A DNA stretch of 64,000 bases from Thermoleophilaceae bacterium (GTDB taxonomy: Bacteria; Actinomycetota; Thermoleophilia; Solirubrobacterales; Thermoleophilaceae): NCBI GenBank assembly GCA_030448005.1, contig JAUJNT010000001.1, forward strand, positions 253,338 to 317,337, read 5' to 3'. Shown one piece after another: positions 9,533 through 17,261 of this stretch. Numbering within the stretch: the first letter of the stretch is position 1; every line of letters begins with the position of its first letter. The notes under the pieces are model-generated. The model was not told the DNA's origin and ran no database searches. It saw only the letters and a program-made list of their open reading frames with translations. Both the position numbers and the translations under genes were made by a program.

Positions 9533-9907
9533 CTAGGCCCCCGCCGGGATCTCCTTCGTCTCATGGGCCTGGAGGACCTCGTGCCCGTCCTCGCCGGTGC
9601 GGATGCGGATGGCCTCCTCCACCGGGATCACGAAGATCTTCCCGTCCCCGACCTGCCCGGTACGGGCGTATCGGAGGATCGTTTCCGTGACAACCGGGAG
9701 GTCCTTGTCGTCCACCACGATCTCGAGCTTGAGCTTCGGGCGCAGATGGATGGTCAGCTCGGAGCCGCGGTACTGCTCCGTGATGCCCTTCTGCCTGCCC
9801 GAGCCCTTGTACTCGGCGATCGAGAGGCTGGGGAACCCCTTGTCGAGCAGCTCCATGCGGATCGGCTCGAACGCCTCGTGGCGGATGAACGCCTCTACCT
9901 TCTTCAT
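9533..9907 (-). CDS. glnK: PII nitrogen-regulatory protein without the T-loop Tyr51
   Basis: A 124-residue PII protein that senses ATP/ADP and 2-oxoglutarate and binds AmtB. It opens MKKVEAFIRHEAFEPI, has the T-loop GRQKGITEQYRGSEL, and the C-terminal ATP-binding block GDGKIFVIPVEEAIRIRTGE. Compared with E. coli GlnB/GlnK, Tyr46 is conserved but the residue at Tyr51, the uridylylation or adenylylation site, is Leu. Covalent modification at that position is therefore not possible, and control is probably by ligands alone. Start ATG 9907 overlaps the amtB stop by four bases (ATGA), so the two are translationally coupled. Confidence 0.95.
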   Translation of the reverse strand: MKKVEAFIRHEAFEPIRMELLDKGFPSLSIAEYKGSGRQKGITEQYRGSELTIHLRPKLKLEIVVDDKDLPVVTETILRYARTGQVGDGKIFVIPVEEAIRIRTGEDGHEVLQAHETKEIPAGA

Positions 9908-11457
9908 GCCGGCACCTCCTCCTTGCGTGGTGTCGTACTCGTGCCCGGGATGGCCGGGTTGGCGATCGGGGAGGCCGCTGGACCGGTCGAGGCGGCCCCG
10001 ATCTCGGGCAGCGGGATGAACTGCTCGGGATATCCGTACATCCCGTGCTCGACGATGTCGAGCCCCGCGTCCTCCTGCTCCTCGGAAACGCGCAACCCGA
10101 TCGTCGCCTTGATGGCCGCGAAGGTGGCGTAGCTGAGGATGAACACGAACGAGAACGCGATCGCCACTCCGACCGCCTGCGCGATCAGCTGGTCGAAACC
10201 GCCGCCGTAGAGGAGGCCGCCGTCGGGGTTGCCGAACTCGTTGTAGGAGGCCAGGCGCGGCGCCGTGAAGAAGCCGCACGAGAGCGTGCCCCAGATGCCG
10301 GCCAACCCGTGCGCCGAGAGGGCCCCGATCGGGTCGTCGAGCTTCTTGTCGATCGCGATCACTCCGAAGACCACGATCAGCCCGGCCACGAAGCCGATGA
10401 TCGGACCGGCCCAGGCCTCCACGTAGCCCGAAGGCGCCGTAATCGCCACCAGGCCGGCGATCATGCCGTTGCCGATCATGCCGATGTCGACCGTCTTCAG
10501 CTTGATCTGCGAGGCCACGAAGGCGCCGATCACTCCGCCGGCCGCGCCCAGGAGGGTGACCACCGCCACTTCGGCGAGCCGTGCGTCGGTGGCTCCCAGG
10601 GTCGATCCCGGGTTGAAGCCGAACCACCCGAAGAACAGGATCATGATTCCGAGGCCCACGAGCGGCATGGAGTGCCCGGGGATCACCCGCGGCTTGCCGT
10701 CCGCGCCGTACTTGCCCTTGCGCGGGCCGAGCAGCAGGAGCGCGGCGAGCGCTCCCGTCGCACCGATGAGGTGGACGGCCGTCGAGCCCGCGAAGTCCTG
10801 CATGCCGGTGGGCAGCAGGCCGGTGTCGCCGTTCTGGAGCCAGCCGCCACCGAACACCCAGTGGGAGCCGATCGGATAGATGATCGACGCGAAGACGATC
10901 GCGTAGACGACGTAGGCCCCGTACTTGATCCGCTCGAGCGTCGAGCCCCACACGATCGCCAGCGACACCGCGCAGAAGGCGAACTGGAAGAGGAACTTGG
11001 CTTCCACGGTGGCGTTCGAGACCGACATGACCGGCAGACCGAGGTGACCCCCGGTCTCCGGGTCGAGGCTCCCGGAGAGCTGGAGGAAGAAGCCGTTGCT
11101 GCCCAGGATCGAGCCGCTGCCGAAGACGTCGGCGGAGCCGAAGGCGAACGCAAAGCCGACCGCCCAGTAGCAGATGGCGGCTATGGAGAGGTTCGTGAGG
11201 ATCTTCGCGACCCCGGTGCCGGCGTTCTTCCCGCGCGAGAAGCCGATCTCGAGCATCGCGAAGCCCGCCTGCATCAGCAGGACGAAGACCGCGGCGATCA
11301 CCACCCACATGGTGTTGATCGGAACCGTGTCTCCGAGGTTTCCGTCAACAGCCTGCTTGAGGTCGTCCGCCGTGGCCAGGGCGCTTGCGGGCAGGATCAG
11401 AAAGGCTGCCAGCGCGAGCAGCGCCAGCGCTCCGGCCCTCTTCGGACTGGGTCTCAT
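9904..11457 (-). CDS. amtB: AmtB-type ammonium transporter
   Basis: About 517 residues, starting MRPSPKRAGALALLALAAFL, a signal peptide followed by the first Amt helix (TMWVVIAAVFVLLMQAGFAM). Family signatures include QDFAGSTAVHLIGATGALAA and FGWFGFNPGSTLG, with about eleven membrane helices. The C-terminal cytoplasmic tail is long and Pro/Thr-rich. ATG 11457 is chosen because GGAGG lies about eleven bases upstream; ATG 11475 is an alternative with poorer spacing. It is first in the amtB-glnK unit. AmtB conducts ammonium and is blocked by PII when nitrogen is sufficient. Confidence 0.95.
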   Translation of the reverse strand: MRPSPKRAGALALLALAAFLILPASALATADDLKQAVDGNLGDTVPINTMWVVIAAVFVLLMQAGFAMLEIGFSRGKNAGTGVAKILTNLSIAAICYWAVGFAFAFGSADVFGSGSILGSNGFFLQLSGSLDPETGGHLGLPVMSVSNATVEAKFLFQFAFCAVSLAIVWGSTLERIKYGAYVVYAIVFASIIYPIGSHWVFGGGWLQNGDTGLLPTGMQDFAGSTAVHLIGATGALAALLLLGPRKGKYGADGKPRVIPGHSMPLVGLGIMILFFGWFGFNPGSTLGATDARLAEVAVVTLLGAAGGVIGAFVASQIKLKTVDIGMIGNGMIAGLVAITAPSGYVEAWAGPIIGFVAGLIVVFGVIAIDKKLDDPIGALSAHGLAGIWGTLSCGFFTAPRLASYNEFGNPDGGLLYGGGFDQLIAQAVGVAIAFSFVFILSYATFAAIKATIGLRVSEEQEDAGLDIVEHGMYGYPEQFIPLPEIGAASTGPAASPIANPAIPGTSTTPRKEEVPA

Positions 11458-11635
11458 GTGTGCGAGGTCCTCCATATCTCCGACGGCTCGGCGGCCGGCG
11501 GATCGCGGAATCAGGGAACGTCTCGCAATCTAGGAGCGGTCGCGGGCCCGGTCTTTAGACGAGTGTCGAAGATTTGAGGGCTCTCACCCCTCCGATCGGT
11601 CGAAGGGGGCAGGCCCACTTGTCCGAGCCGGCCTT

Positions 11636-11699
11636 GGAGACTGGAGGACGATCGACTCATGCAGCAGGGAGACTGGAGGACGATCGACTCATGCAGCAG
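11636..11699. repeat. Perfect tandem duplication of 32 bp
   Basis: Two identical 32-base units (11636-11667 and 11668-11699), each starting GGAGACTGGAGGACGATCGA and ending CATGCAGCAG, with the first bases of a third unit following. They lie between the esterase gene and amtB, about 180 bp upstream of the amtB start. This could be a recent duplication in the amtB leader or a paired regulator site; no known consensus is recognised. Confidence 0.9.
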
Positions 11700-11710
11700 G
11701 GAGGCTGCGG

Positions 11711-12520
11711 CTACTGGCGATCCTGGCCTCGCCGCAACCACTTCACTGCCGCACGCGCGACCGGCCCAGGGACGGTGTGGCCGCCCGCGAACTCCCGGTA
11801 GTCGACGCGGTAGCCGCCCCGACGCAGGGCGGGCACGAGTCTCCTGCTGCAACTCTCGATCGGCAGGACCTTGTCCCCGACGCCGTGTGAGACGTAGATC
11901 GACGGGCGTCCCCGCTTGGCTGCGGGAGCCATGAAGCCCGGCGAGAACGCGATCAGGTGGGTGAAGAGGTCGCCGTTCGAGAGGCCGAGACTGAGCGCAT
12001 AGGACGCACCGTCCGAGAACCCGCCGAGTGCGATCCGCTCGAGGTCCACGGCGTAGCGCTTGAAGACCTGTGCTAGTAGGGCGTCGAGGGCCGCCACGTC
12101 GGGCCCAAAGCCGTCCAGGATCACGTCCCAGGTCCGCCCCCGCGACTTGGGTGCCAGGAGCATCAGCCCGGCGTCGTCGGCCAACTCACGCAGCGCCGCA
12201 AGCCCGCCACGTGCGTCAGACCCCGCGCCGTGCAAGACCACGACGAGCGGGGCCGGGCGAGCGGGCGAGTAGCCGGCGGGGACGTACAGCAGGCCCTCGC
12301 CGCCGCTCCCGAGGCTCAGCTCCTGGAGGCCCGCCTTCTCGGCGCTAGGGCGGCGGTCCGCGGGGCGGGTCTGCAAGCGCCCTTCCCGCGCGCTTCGGTC
12401 GACGGTGCCGCCGGTCACGTCCGGGGATCTCGCTGAACCGCCCTCATCATCGCCGCAACCGACACCGCCGATGAGGAGCGCCAGGGCGGTCGCGACGGCC
12501 GGCCGCAGCACTCGCTTCAC
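11711..12520 (-). CDS. Secreted alpha/beta-hydrolase (esterase) lipoprotein
   Basis: A 269-residue protein if started at GTG 12520, giving signal peptide VKRVLRPAVATALALLIGGVGC with a lipobox Cys. The mature part is an alpha/beta-hydrolase of the phospholipase/carboxylesterase or PHB-depolymerase type: LVVVLHGAGSDARG (oxyanion region), nucleophile elbow GGFSDGAS, acidic residue in HGVGDKVLP and catalytic His in AGGHTVP. The substrate is probably an ester, which is family knowledge. It is anchored outside the membrane. It is divergent from the MerR-type regulator gene and upstream of amtB on the same strand, with a gap of about 250 bp. Confidence 0.85.
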   Translation of the reverse strand: MKRVLRPAVATALALLIGGVGCGDDEGGSARSPDVTGGTVDRSAREGRLQTRPADRRPSAEKAGLQELSLGSGGEGLLYVPAGYSPARPAPLVVVLHGAGSDARGGLAALRELADDAGLMLLAPKSRGRTWDVILDGFGPDVAALDALLAQVFKRYAVDLERIALGGFSDGASYALSLGLSNGDLFTHLIAFSPGFMAPAAKRGRPSIYVSHGVGDKVLPIESCSRRLVPALRRGGYRVDYREFAGGHTVPGPVARAAVKWLRRGQDRQ

Positions 12521-12866
12521 ACCCTGGCCGCACGCCGCCCGCCCCGCCAGTCCTCGAGCCGGCATCGTCGTGTCGAAGTACCCGTGCCCCCTTCCCGCGA
12601 AACCGCGGGCGCGGTGACCGGCGCCTCACTGCTCACCGGCCGGATGCGCTCTTACCTGGATGACTCGGGTCGGCCCTCGGAAGTGGAACAGCTCGCACCT
12701 CCGGCTGCGGGCGCTGTCTCATCTGGCAGCTGGAGATCACCATTTCTCGCTTTCTGCCCCTACCGTTCGGGGAAGTGGTGCGTATCTCCAGCGCTTTTAC
12801 CAGCATCGGATCGGCTTCAGCCAACTGTCTGCGGGTCGCGATCCCGCTCGGCGCAGAGCTGAACGC
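12521..12866. other. Divergent intergenic region
   Basis: About 350 bp between the esterase and MerR-like regulator starts, so promoters for both probably lie here. In-frame extension of the regulator upstream of 12867 gives no recognisable domain. I see GC-rich short palindromes (such as CCCGCG-AAA-CCGCGGG-like around 12595-12610) but no convincing -35/-10 pair or riboswitch. Confidence 0.5.
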
Positions 12867-13805
12867 GTGAACCAGGCGCCCAAGTTGAGGATCGGCGAGC
12901 TCAGCTACCGCGTCAGGGTCCGTCCCGAGCTGCTTCGGGCGTGGGAGCGGCGCTACGGGCTGCTGCAACCGGCCCGCTCGGAGCGGGGCTTTCGGCTCTA
13001 CTCCGAGGCCGACGAGCGGCGGGTGCGCCTGATGCAGCATGAGCTTCAGAGTGGACTGTCGGCAGCCGAGGCGGCACGGGAGGTGGCCCGAATGGAGTGT
13101 GAGAGCGATGCGGCGGACCGGGCCCTCGCCACGCCCCTCGAGCTCGCCAGGGAGCTGCGCGCCGCGCTGGAGGCGTTCGATGAGGCGGGTGCCCACGAGG
13201 TGCTCGACCGGCTGTTCGGCATCTACGGGCTGGAGCGAGCGATCCGTGAGGCCCTGATGCCCTACCTCCGCGGAGTTGGAGAGCGCCGGGAGCGCGGGCA
13301 GGGGGGCATCCCACATGAACGCTTCGCCAGCGGCCTTATCGAAGGGCGTCTGCTCGCCCTCGCCCGCGGGTGGAACAAGGGACCGGGCCGGCGGGCGGTG
13401 CTTGCCTGCCCCTCCGGCGAGGAGCACACGATTCCGCTCGTGTGCTTCGGCCTCGTGCTCCGCAGCCGCGGCTGGCGCAACATCTACCTAGGCGCCGACA
13501 CGCCGCCGAGCACACTGCACATGGCAGCGGACACGGTCGACGCCGACGTGATCGTGCTCTCGGCGGTCTCGAGCGACCGGTTCGAGCCGATCGCCAGGGA
13601 CCTCAAGGGCCTGGCCCGCAAGCGGCCGCTGGCCCTGGCCGGCGGGGGCGCCACGCCCGCGCTTGCGGCACGCCTCGATGCCAAGTGCCTGACCGACGAC
13701 CCCGCCACCGCTGCCGAAGCGTTCTCGAGGAGCTTCGTCTGCGACAAGAGCAACGGGCGTGCGGGCGTGCGGGGGTACGGGCGCAAGCCTCACCTCGTCG
13801 GCTGA
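12867..13805 (+). CDS. MerR-type regulator with B12-binding domain (CarH/LitR-like, divergent)
   Basis: GTG 12867 gives a 312-residue protein: MerR helix-turn-helix (LRIGELSYRVRVRPELLRAW, then ERRYGLLQP and RGFRLYSEAD), a four-helix B12 cap domain, and a Rossmann-like cobalamin-binding domain (GWRNIYLGADTP, VLSAVSS, LALAGGGATP). The cobalamin lower-ligand motif ExHxxG appears as EEHTIP: the His is kept and the Gly is Pro. In the cap domain the CarH photoreceptor W-x9-EH motif reads R-x9-ER (ERRERGQGGIPHERFAS), so the Trp next to adenosyl and the upper His are lost. B12 binding may persist, but CarH-type light sensing looks unlikely. Confidence 0.85.
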   Translation: MNQAPKLRIGELSYRVRVRPELLRAWERRYGLLQPARSERGFRLYSEADERRVRLMQHELQSGLSAAEAAREVARMECESDAADRALATPLELARELRAALEAFDEAGAHEVLDRLFGIYGLERAIREALMPYLRGVGERRERGQGGIPHERFASGLIEGRLLALARGWNKGPGRRAVLACPSGEEHTIPLVCFGLVLRSRGWRNIYLGADTPPSTLHMAADTVDADVIVLSAVSSDRFEPIARDLKGLARKRPLALAGGGATPALAARLDAKCLTDDPATAAEAFSRSFVCDKSNGRAGVRGYGRKPHLVG

Positions 13806-13877
13806 ACGGGCCCCGCACGCCAGCCCCTGAGGCTAGGATCGCAGCCGACCTCAGCGACTGCGAAGGAGGAGATTCGC

Positions 13878-14627
13878 GTGGCGGACGTGGACAGCGCCGT
13901 AAGGGAAGCGGTGGTGGGGGCCCTTGCCCTCGAAGCGGAGGAGGTAATTCCGGAGTCGACCTTGATGGACGATCTCGGAGCCGAGTCGCTCGATCTGCTC
14001 GACATCCTGTTCAGGATCGAGAAGAGCACCGGCGTGAAGATCGAGGCATCCGCGCTGGGCGACTACCTCCAGGGGAGGCCCCCACGCGACGAGTTCGGCG
14101 CGGGCGCCGTGAGCGCCGATGAGGTGATGGCGCTGCTCACGGTTCAAAACCTGATCGACCTCGTCGAGGGCCGCGCCGGGGGCGCCCGGCGACCAAGCGG
14201 TCGCCCCCGGGTGGCGCTCAAGCTCCGGGTGGGAGTGGACGCCGTACGGGTTGCACGCCTCGAGCGAGTCGTGGGGGACGATGAGCGACGCCAGGCACGT
14301 CTGTTCACACCGGGCGAGCTTGCCTACTGCCGCGGCAAGCGCCGCCGCTACGAACGCCTGGCGGCTCGCTTCGCCGCCAAGGAGGCGGTGCTGAAGGCGT
14401 TCGGGACCGGCATCAGCCAGCGCATGCGCTGGACCGAGGTGGAGGTGGTTAACGAGGCCAGCGGGCGTCCCCGCATCGAACTCGATGGTGCCGTGGCCAC
14501 CTTCGCGCGGCGACACGGGCTCGAGGACCTCGACGTGTCGCTCACCCACACCGAGGATCTCGCGCTCGCCCACGCGGTGAGCATCTGGGAGCAGCCGGAG
14601 AAGGCAGGGCGAACCGGGCTGCGTTAG
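13878..14627 (+). CDS. Acyl carrier protein fused to holo-ACP synthase
   Basis: One 249-residue frame joins two normally separate proteins. Residues 1-95 are an acyl carrier protein with the phosphopantetheine site DDLGAESLDLLDILFRIE (Ser in GAES) and a lengthened C-terminal arm. After a Pro/Arg linker (GGARRPSGRPR), residues about 115-240 are AcpS: VGVDAVRVARLERVV, FTPGELAYC, ARFAAKEAVLKAFGTGI and a final LTHTEDLALA. The start GTG 13878 has AGGAGGAG upstream. fabD begins 35 bp downstream. The fusion implies a carrier modified by its own synthase, in cis or in trans, feeding fatty-acid or polyketide synthesis. Confidence 0.88.
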   Translation: MADVDSAVREAVVGALALEAEEVIPESTLMDDLGAESLDLLDILFRIEKSTGVKIEASALGDYLQGRPPRDEFGAGAVSADEVMALLTVQNLIDLVEGRAGGARRPSGRPRVALKLRVGVDAVRVARLERVVGDDERRQARLFTPGELAYCRGKRRRYERLAARFAAKEAVLKAFGTGISQRMRWTEVEVVNEASGRPRIELDGAVATFARRHGLEDLDVSLTHTEDLALAHAVSIWEQPEKAGRTGLR

Positions 14628-14662
14628 GTTGCGCGCCGGCTACGACGGAAGGAGCGCCGGAC

Positions 14663-15601
14663 ATGGGCAAGATCGCGTTTCTGTTTCCCGGGCAGGGCTC
14701 GCAGCGGGTGGGCATGGGCTCCGAGCTGCTCGAATCGAGGCCCGAGGTCCTCGATCGCTACATGAACGCCGCCGACGAGGCGTCCGGCCTTCCCGTTCGC
14801 AAGCTCTCACTGGAGGGGCCGATCGAGGAGCTGACCGCCACCGAGGTGGCCCAGCCGGCCCTCTTCGCCACCTCGCTGGCCGTGCTCGACCTGGCACGGG
14901 AGGCGGGGTTCCAGCCGGCGTTCGTGGCCGGGCACAGCCTGGGCGAGTACACGGCGGCGGTTGCCTGCGGCGCCCTCCCTGCCGAGGTGGGAATCGAGCT
15001 GGTCTCCCTCCGCGGCAGGCTGATGGCGGAGATCCAGTCCGAGCGCCCGGGCGCGATGGCCGCCGTCATGGGCCTTGCCTCGGAGCGGGTGCAGGAGCTG
15101 TGCGGCACGGCTTCCGAGCTCGGCGTGGTGGCTCCCGCCAACTTCAACACGCCTACCCAGATCATCGTGTCGGGCGAGGAGGCGGCCGTCCTGAAGGTGA
15201 TCGAGCTCGCCGAGGAGGCGGGCGCCGACAAGGCGGTCCGCCTTCCGGTGGGCGCCGCCTTCCACAGTGAGCTGATGGAGCCCGTGCAGCAGCGGCTCGG
15301 CGAGACGATGGACGGCCTCGAGTGGAGCGATCCGGAGGTGCCGCTGGTGGGCAACGCGACGGGCGAGGCGCAGACCTCCGCGGCCGGCGTGCGGGAGGCC
15401 CTGCGCGCCCAGATCGCGAGCCCGGTGCTGTGGGCCTCGTGCACCGAGACGCTCGTCGAGAACGGCTGCGACACGTTCCTCGAGCTAGGCCCGGGACGCG
15501 TGCTGAGCGGACTCGTGCGCCAGATCGACTCCGAGGTCGAGACCTTCGCGGCCGACGGCCTCGCGAAGCTCGCCAAGTTCGCCGAGCGGCAGCGGGGCTA
15601 G
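14663..15601 (+). CDS. fabD: Malonyl-CoA:ACP transacylase
   Basis: A 312-residue protein that loads malonyl units onto acyl carrier protein. It opens with FLFPGQGSQ, has the nucleophile motif GHSLGEYTA, the malonyl-binding Arg in LRGRLM, and the second catalytic His in GAAFHSELM. Length and motif order match FabD. The start ATG 14663 is preceded by GGAAGGAG at good spacing. It follows the ACP-AcpS fusion closely, and the pair probably forms an operon in which the carrier made and modified by the upstream product is the substrate of this enzyme. Confidence 0.96.
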   Translation: MGKIAFLFPGQGSQRVGMGSELLESRPEVLDRYMNAADEASGLPVRKLSLEGPIEELTATEVAQPALFATSLAVLDLAREAGFQPAFVAGHSLGEYTAAVACGALPAEVGIELVSLRGRLMAEIQSERPGAMAAVMGLASERVQELCGTASELGVVAPANFNTPTQIIVSGEEAAVLKVIELAEEAGADKAVRLPVGAAFHSELMEPVQQRLGETMDGLEWSDPEVPLVGNATGEAQTSAAGVREALRAQIASPVLWASCTETLVENGCDTFLELGPGRVLSGLVRQIDSEVETFAADGLAKLAKFAERQRG

Positions 15602-15617
15602 CTGCGCCGCTCCTCCC

Positions 15618-16055
15618 TCAGCCGCTCCCGCACTCCTTGAGCCCCAGCCGCTCGGCCTGCGCGTCGCGCTTCTGGTTCTCCGCCGTGGTCTCCTGGAAGA
15701 CGCGCCGCACCTCGGACCGGTCGTTCTCCTCCGCGGCCTTCTCGAGCTCGTCGAGCGCGGAGAGCGACTTCTTGGACTCCGAGATGTAGTTCTCGAATCC
15801 CTTGCGATCCTCCTTCGGAAGGTCGAGCTTCTCGGCCTCCTCGATCGAGTCCTCGACCACCACCCGGCTCTCGCGTACGAACTTCGGGATCTGCTCGAGG
15901 CTTTGCGGGGGGTCGAGCCTCTGGATCTTCTCCTTCGACTTCTTGCAGACGGCGTCGAGGTCGGCCATGTACTCCTTCTTCGAGGGTGCGCTCTCGCCGC
16001 AGCCGGCGCCGGCCAGCGTGAGCAGGGCAAGGAGCGGGCAGAGGTACTTCCGCAT
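15618..16055 (-). CDS. Predicted small helical lipoprotein
   Basis: A 145-residue protein with signal peptide and lipobox (LLALLTLAGAGC, then GES). The mature part is charged, helical and probably coiled-coil (KKSKEKIQRLDPPQSLEQIP, later EDSIEEAEKLDLPKEDRKGF), ending LGLKECGSG. GGAGG lies five bases before ATG 16055, which fixes the start. Similar short lipoproteins are common in this group of actinobacteria; no function is known. It is convergent with fabD, with 16 bp between stops. Confidence 0.8.
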   Translation of the reverse strand: MRKYLCPLLALLTLAGAGCGESAPSKKEYMADLDAVCKKSKEKIQRLDPPQSLEQIPKFVRESRVVVEDSIEEAEKLDLPKEDRKGFENYISESKKSLSALDELEKAAEENDRSEVRRVFQETTAENQKRDAQAERLGLKECGSG

Positions 16056-16168
16056 CAGGCCTCCTGGATGGGGATCGGGGCGGAGGGTAGAGGTCGGCGA
16101 GCCGCACCGCCCGCACCTCCGCCGATCACGTGGTCGCGACGTGACACGCGCCAGCCCGACCCCGGCAC

Positions 16169-16294
16169 CTAGGTCGAAGAAGAAGAGTCTCCACTGGTGA
16201 GCGCCAGCCCCAGGACAAGTCCGACTCCGACCACCAAGGCGCACAGCAGCAGCAGGACCACGATCTCTGATATCACCGGATGGCGGCGAATCAC
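16169..16294 (-). CDS. Small single-span membrane peptide (41 residues)
   Basis: GTG 16294 opens a 41-residue frame: VIRRHPVISEIVV, then a long hydrophobic helix (LLLLCALVVGVGLVLGLAL), then a short Ser/Asp tail ending at TAG 16169. GGTGAG lies about six bases before the start. Positive residues before the helix and an acidic tail after it suggest N-in, C-out topology. It lies upstream of the lipoprotein gene on the same strand. Short length limits certainty, but the amphipathic layout and ribosome site favour a real gene. Confidence 0.5.
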   Translation of the reverse strand: MIRRHPVISEIVVLLLLCALVVGVGLVLGLALTSGDSSSST

Positions 16295-16409
16295 CTGGTC
16301 TCACCCGAACCGAAGTACCTCATGTGTCCTCAATTGGGTCTGTCGAAGTCCGCTGGGCCGTTCCTTTCCCATACGCCACGCAGCGAGCCACCAACCAGTG
16401 GGTGGTCTG

Positions 16410-16765
16410 CCGAGTGGCTCCATTCACGCGTGCGCGAGGAGCTCGGCATGGTCCCGACCAGGGCCGGCGCTACTCGTGGGGCTATCCCGCCTGCCCGGAT
16501 CTACCGAGCACACCAAGGTGTGGGAGCTGCTCCGCCTCGGCGAGATCAGCTGCACCTCTCAGACGGCTTCGCGGTGATGCCCGAGCAGGCAGGACCCTCG
16601 GCCGACTGCACCCCCCAGGCCGTGCGTGAAGAGCTGCTCGGCGAACCCGCCGTCGGGCTTGATCTGTGCCGTCAGCTCGGTCACCTCGTCGCCGCCGGTC
16701 ACTCCCTGGAGTGTCACCACGTCGCGCTCGGCGCCCCCGAGCGGGCGATCGGGGACGTCGCATGC
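16410..16765. pseudogene. Inverted and decayed metH 3' fragment
   Basis: Two pieces of the methionine synthase activation domain lie tail to tail. On the - strand, about 16765-16596 reads ERDVVTLQGVTGGDEVTELT and FAEQLFTHGLG, matching the intact metH at 24643-28224. On the + strand, about 16410-16590 reads AEWLHSRVREELGM, GRRYSWGYPACPD, EHTKVWELL and LSDGFAVMPEQ, but in successive different frames. A stretch of about 35 bases (GAGTGGCTCCATTCACGCGT onward) is identical to metH. In metH the second piece directly follows the first; here it is inverted, with the breakpoint near 16595. No product is possible; it is a relic of duplication or horizontal import. Confidence 0.85.
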
Positions 16766-16820
16766 ACCTGCACCGCGCTGAGATAGCGCGAGTTGGAGCG
16801 GGGTCAGCTCATGCCAGCCC

Positions 16821-17141
16821 TCAGACCGGGGCGCCAGTGCCCGAACTGGCACCGGTGGCTTCATCGGTCCTCCGCGTGGGCCCACCTCGAACCGCTGAAG
16901 GGTTCGAACCCGGTCTCGGATCCGATGGGGGCTCGTGGCCCCGCCCAAGTTCGCGACGATGACTGCCGGAAGGGCGGCCGACGCGAGACCAAAGCAGCCA
17001 CGCAATGATGAAAAGCCCTACGCCGAGAAGCCACTTCCCTGGCTCTACCGGAGTCATCCCACTAGCGATGAGAGACCAGTATCCGTACCAGAGCGCGACG
17101 ACGGCAGCAAGGCGCCCTGCGGGCCGGAGCAGTCGCTTCAT
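16821..17141 (-). CDS. Hypothetical two-span membrane protein
   Basis: A 106-residue frame beginning MKRLLRPAGRLAAVVALWYG with a helix, a short loop (SGMTPVEPGK) and a second helix (WLLGVGLFIIAWLLWSRVG), then a polar Arg/Pro/Ser tail. GAGG lies just before the start at slightly short spacing. Hydrophobic segments with a positive N-terminus favour a real small membrane protein. The tail has low complexity, and its end runs close to the metH relic, so the 3' half may be eroded or replaced. No family is recognised. Confidence 0.5.
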   Translation of the reverse strand: MKRLLRPAGRLAAVVALWYGYWSLIASGMTPVEPGKWLLGVGLFIIAWLLWSRVGRPSGSHRRELGRGHEPPSDPRPGSNPSAVRGGPTRRTDEATGASSGTGAPV

Positions 17142-17261
17142 CGCCTCGATGCCACCGGGCGTTCATCGGACCGCTGACCGTCACACGCCCGAGCGCTCGG
17201 CTCCACTCGCCGCGTTTCGCCACAGAACAGAGCCGGAGGTATGGGCACTAGCAGCGCTCGG

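Noticed and set aside
10045..11577. Long + strand open frame opposite amtB
   Set aside because: High-GC antisense shadow; amtB on the other strand has full motifs and membrane helices.
16895..16930. GGTTCGAACC-like sequence resembling a tRNA T-arm
   Set aside because: The flanking bases do not form a five-pair T stem or a seven-pair acceptor on either strand, and it lies in a small coding frame.
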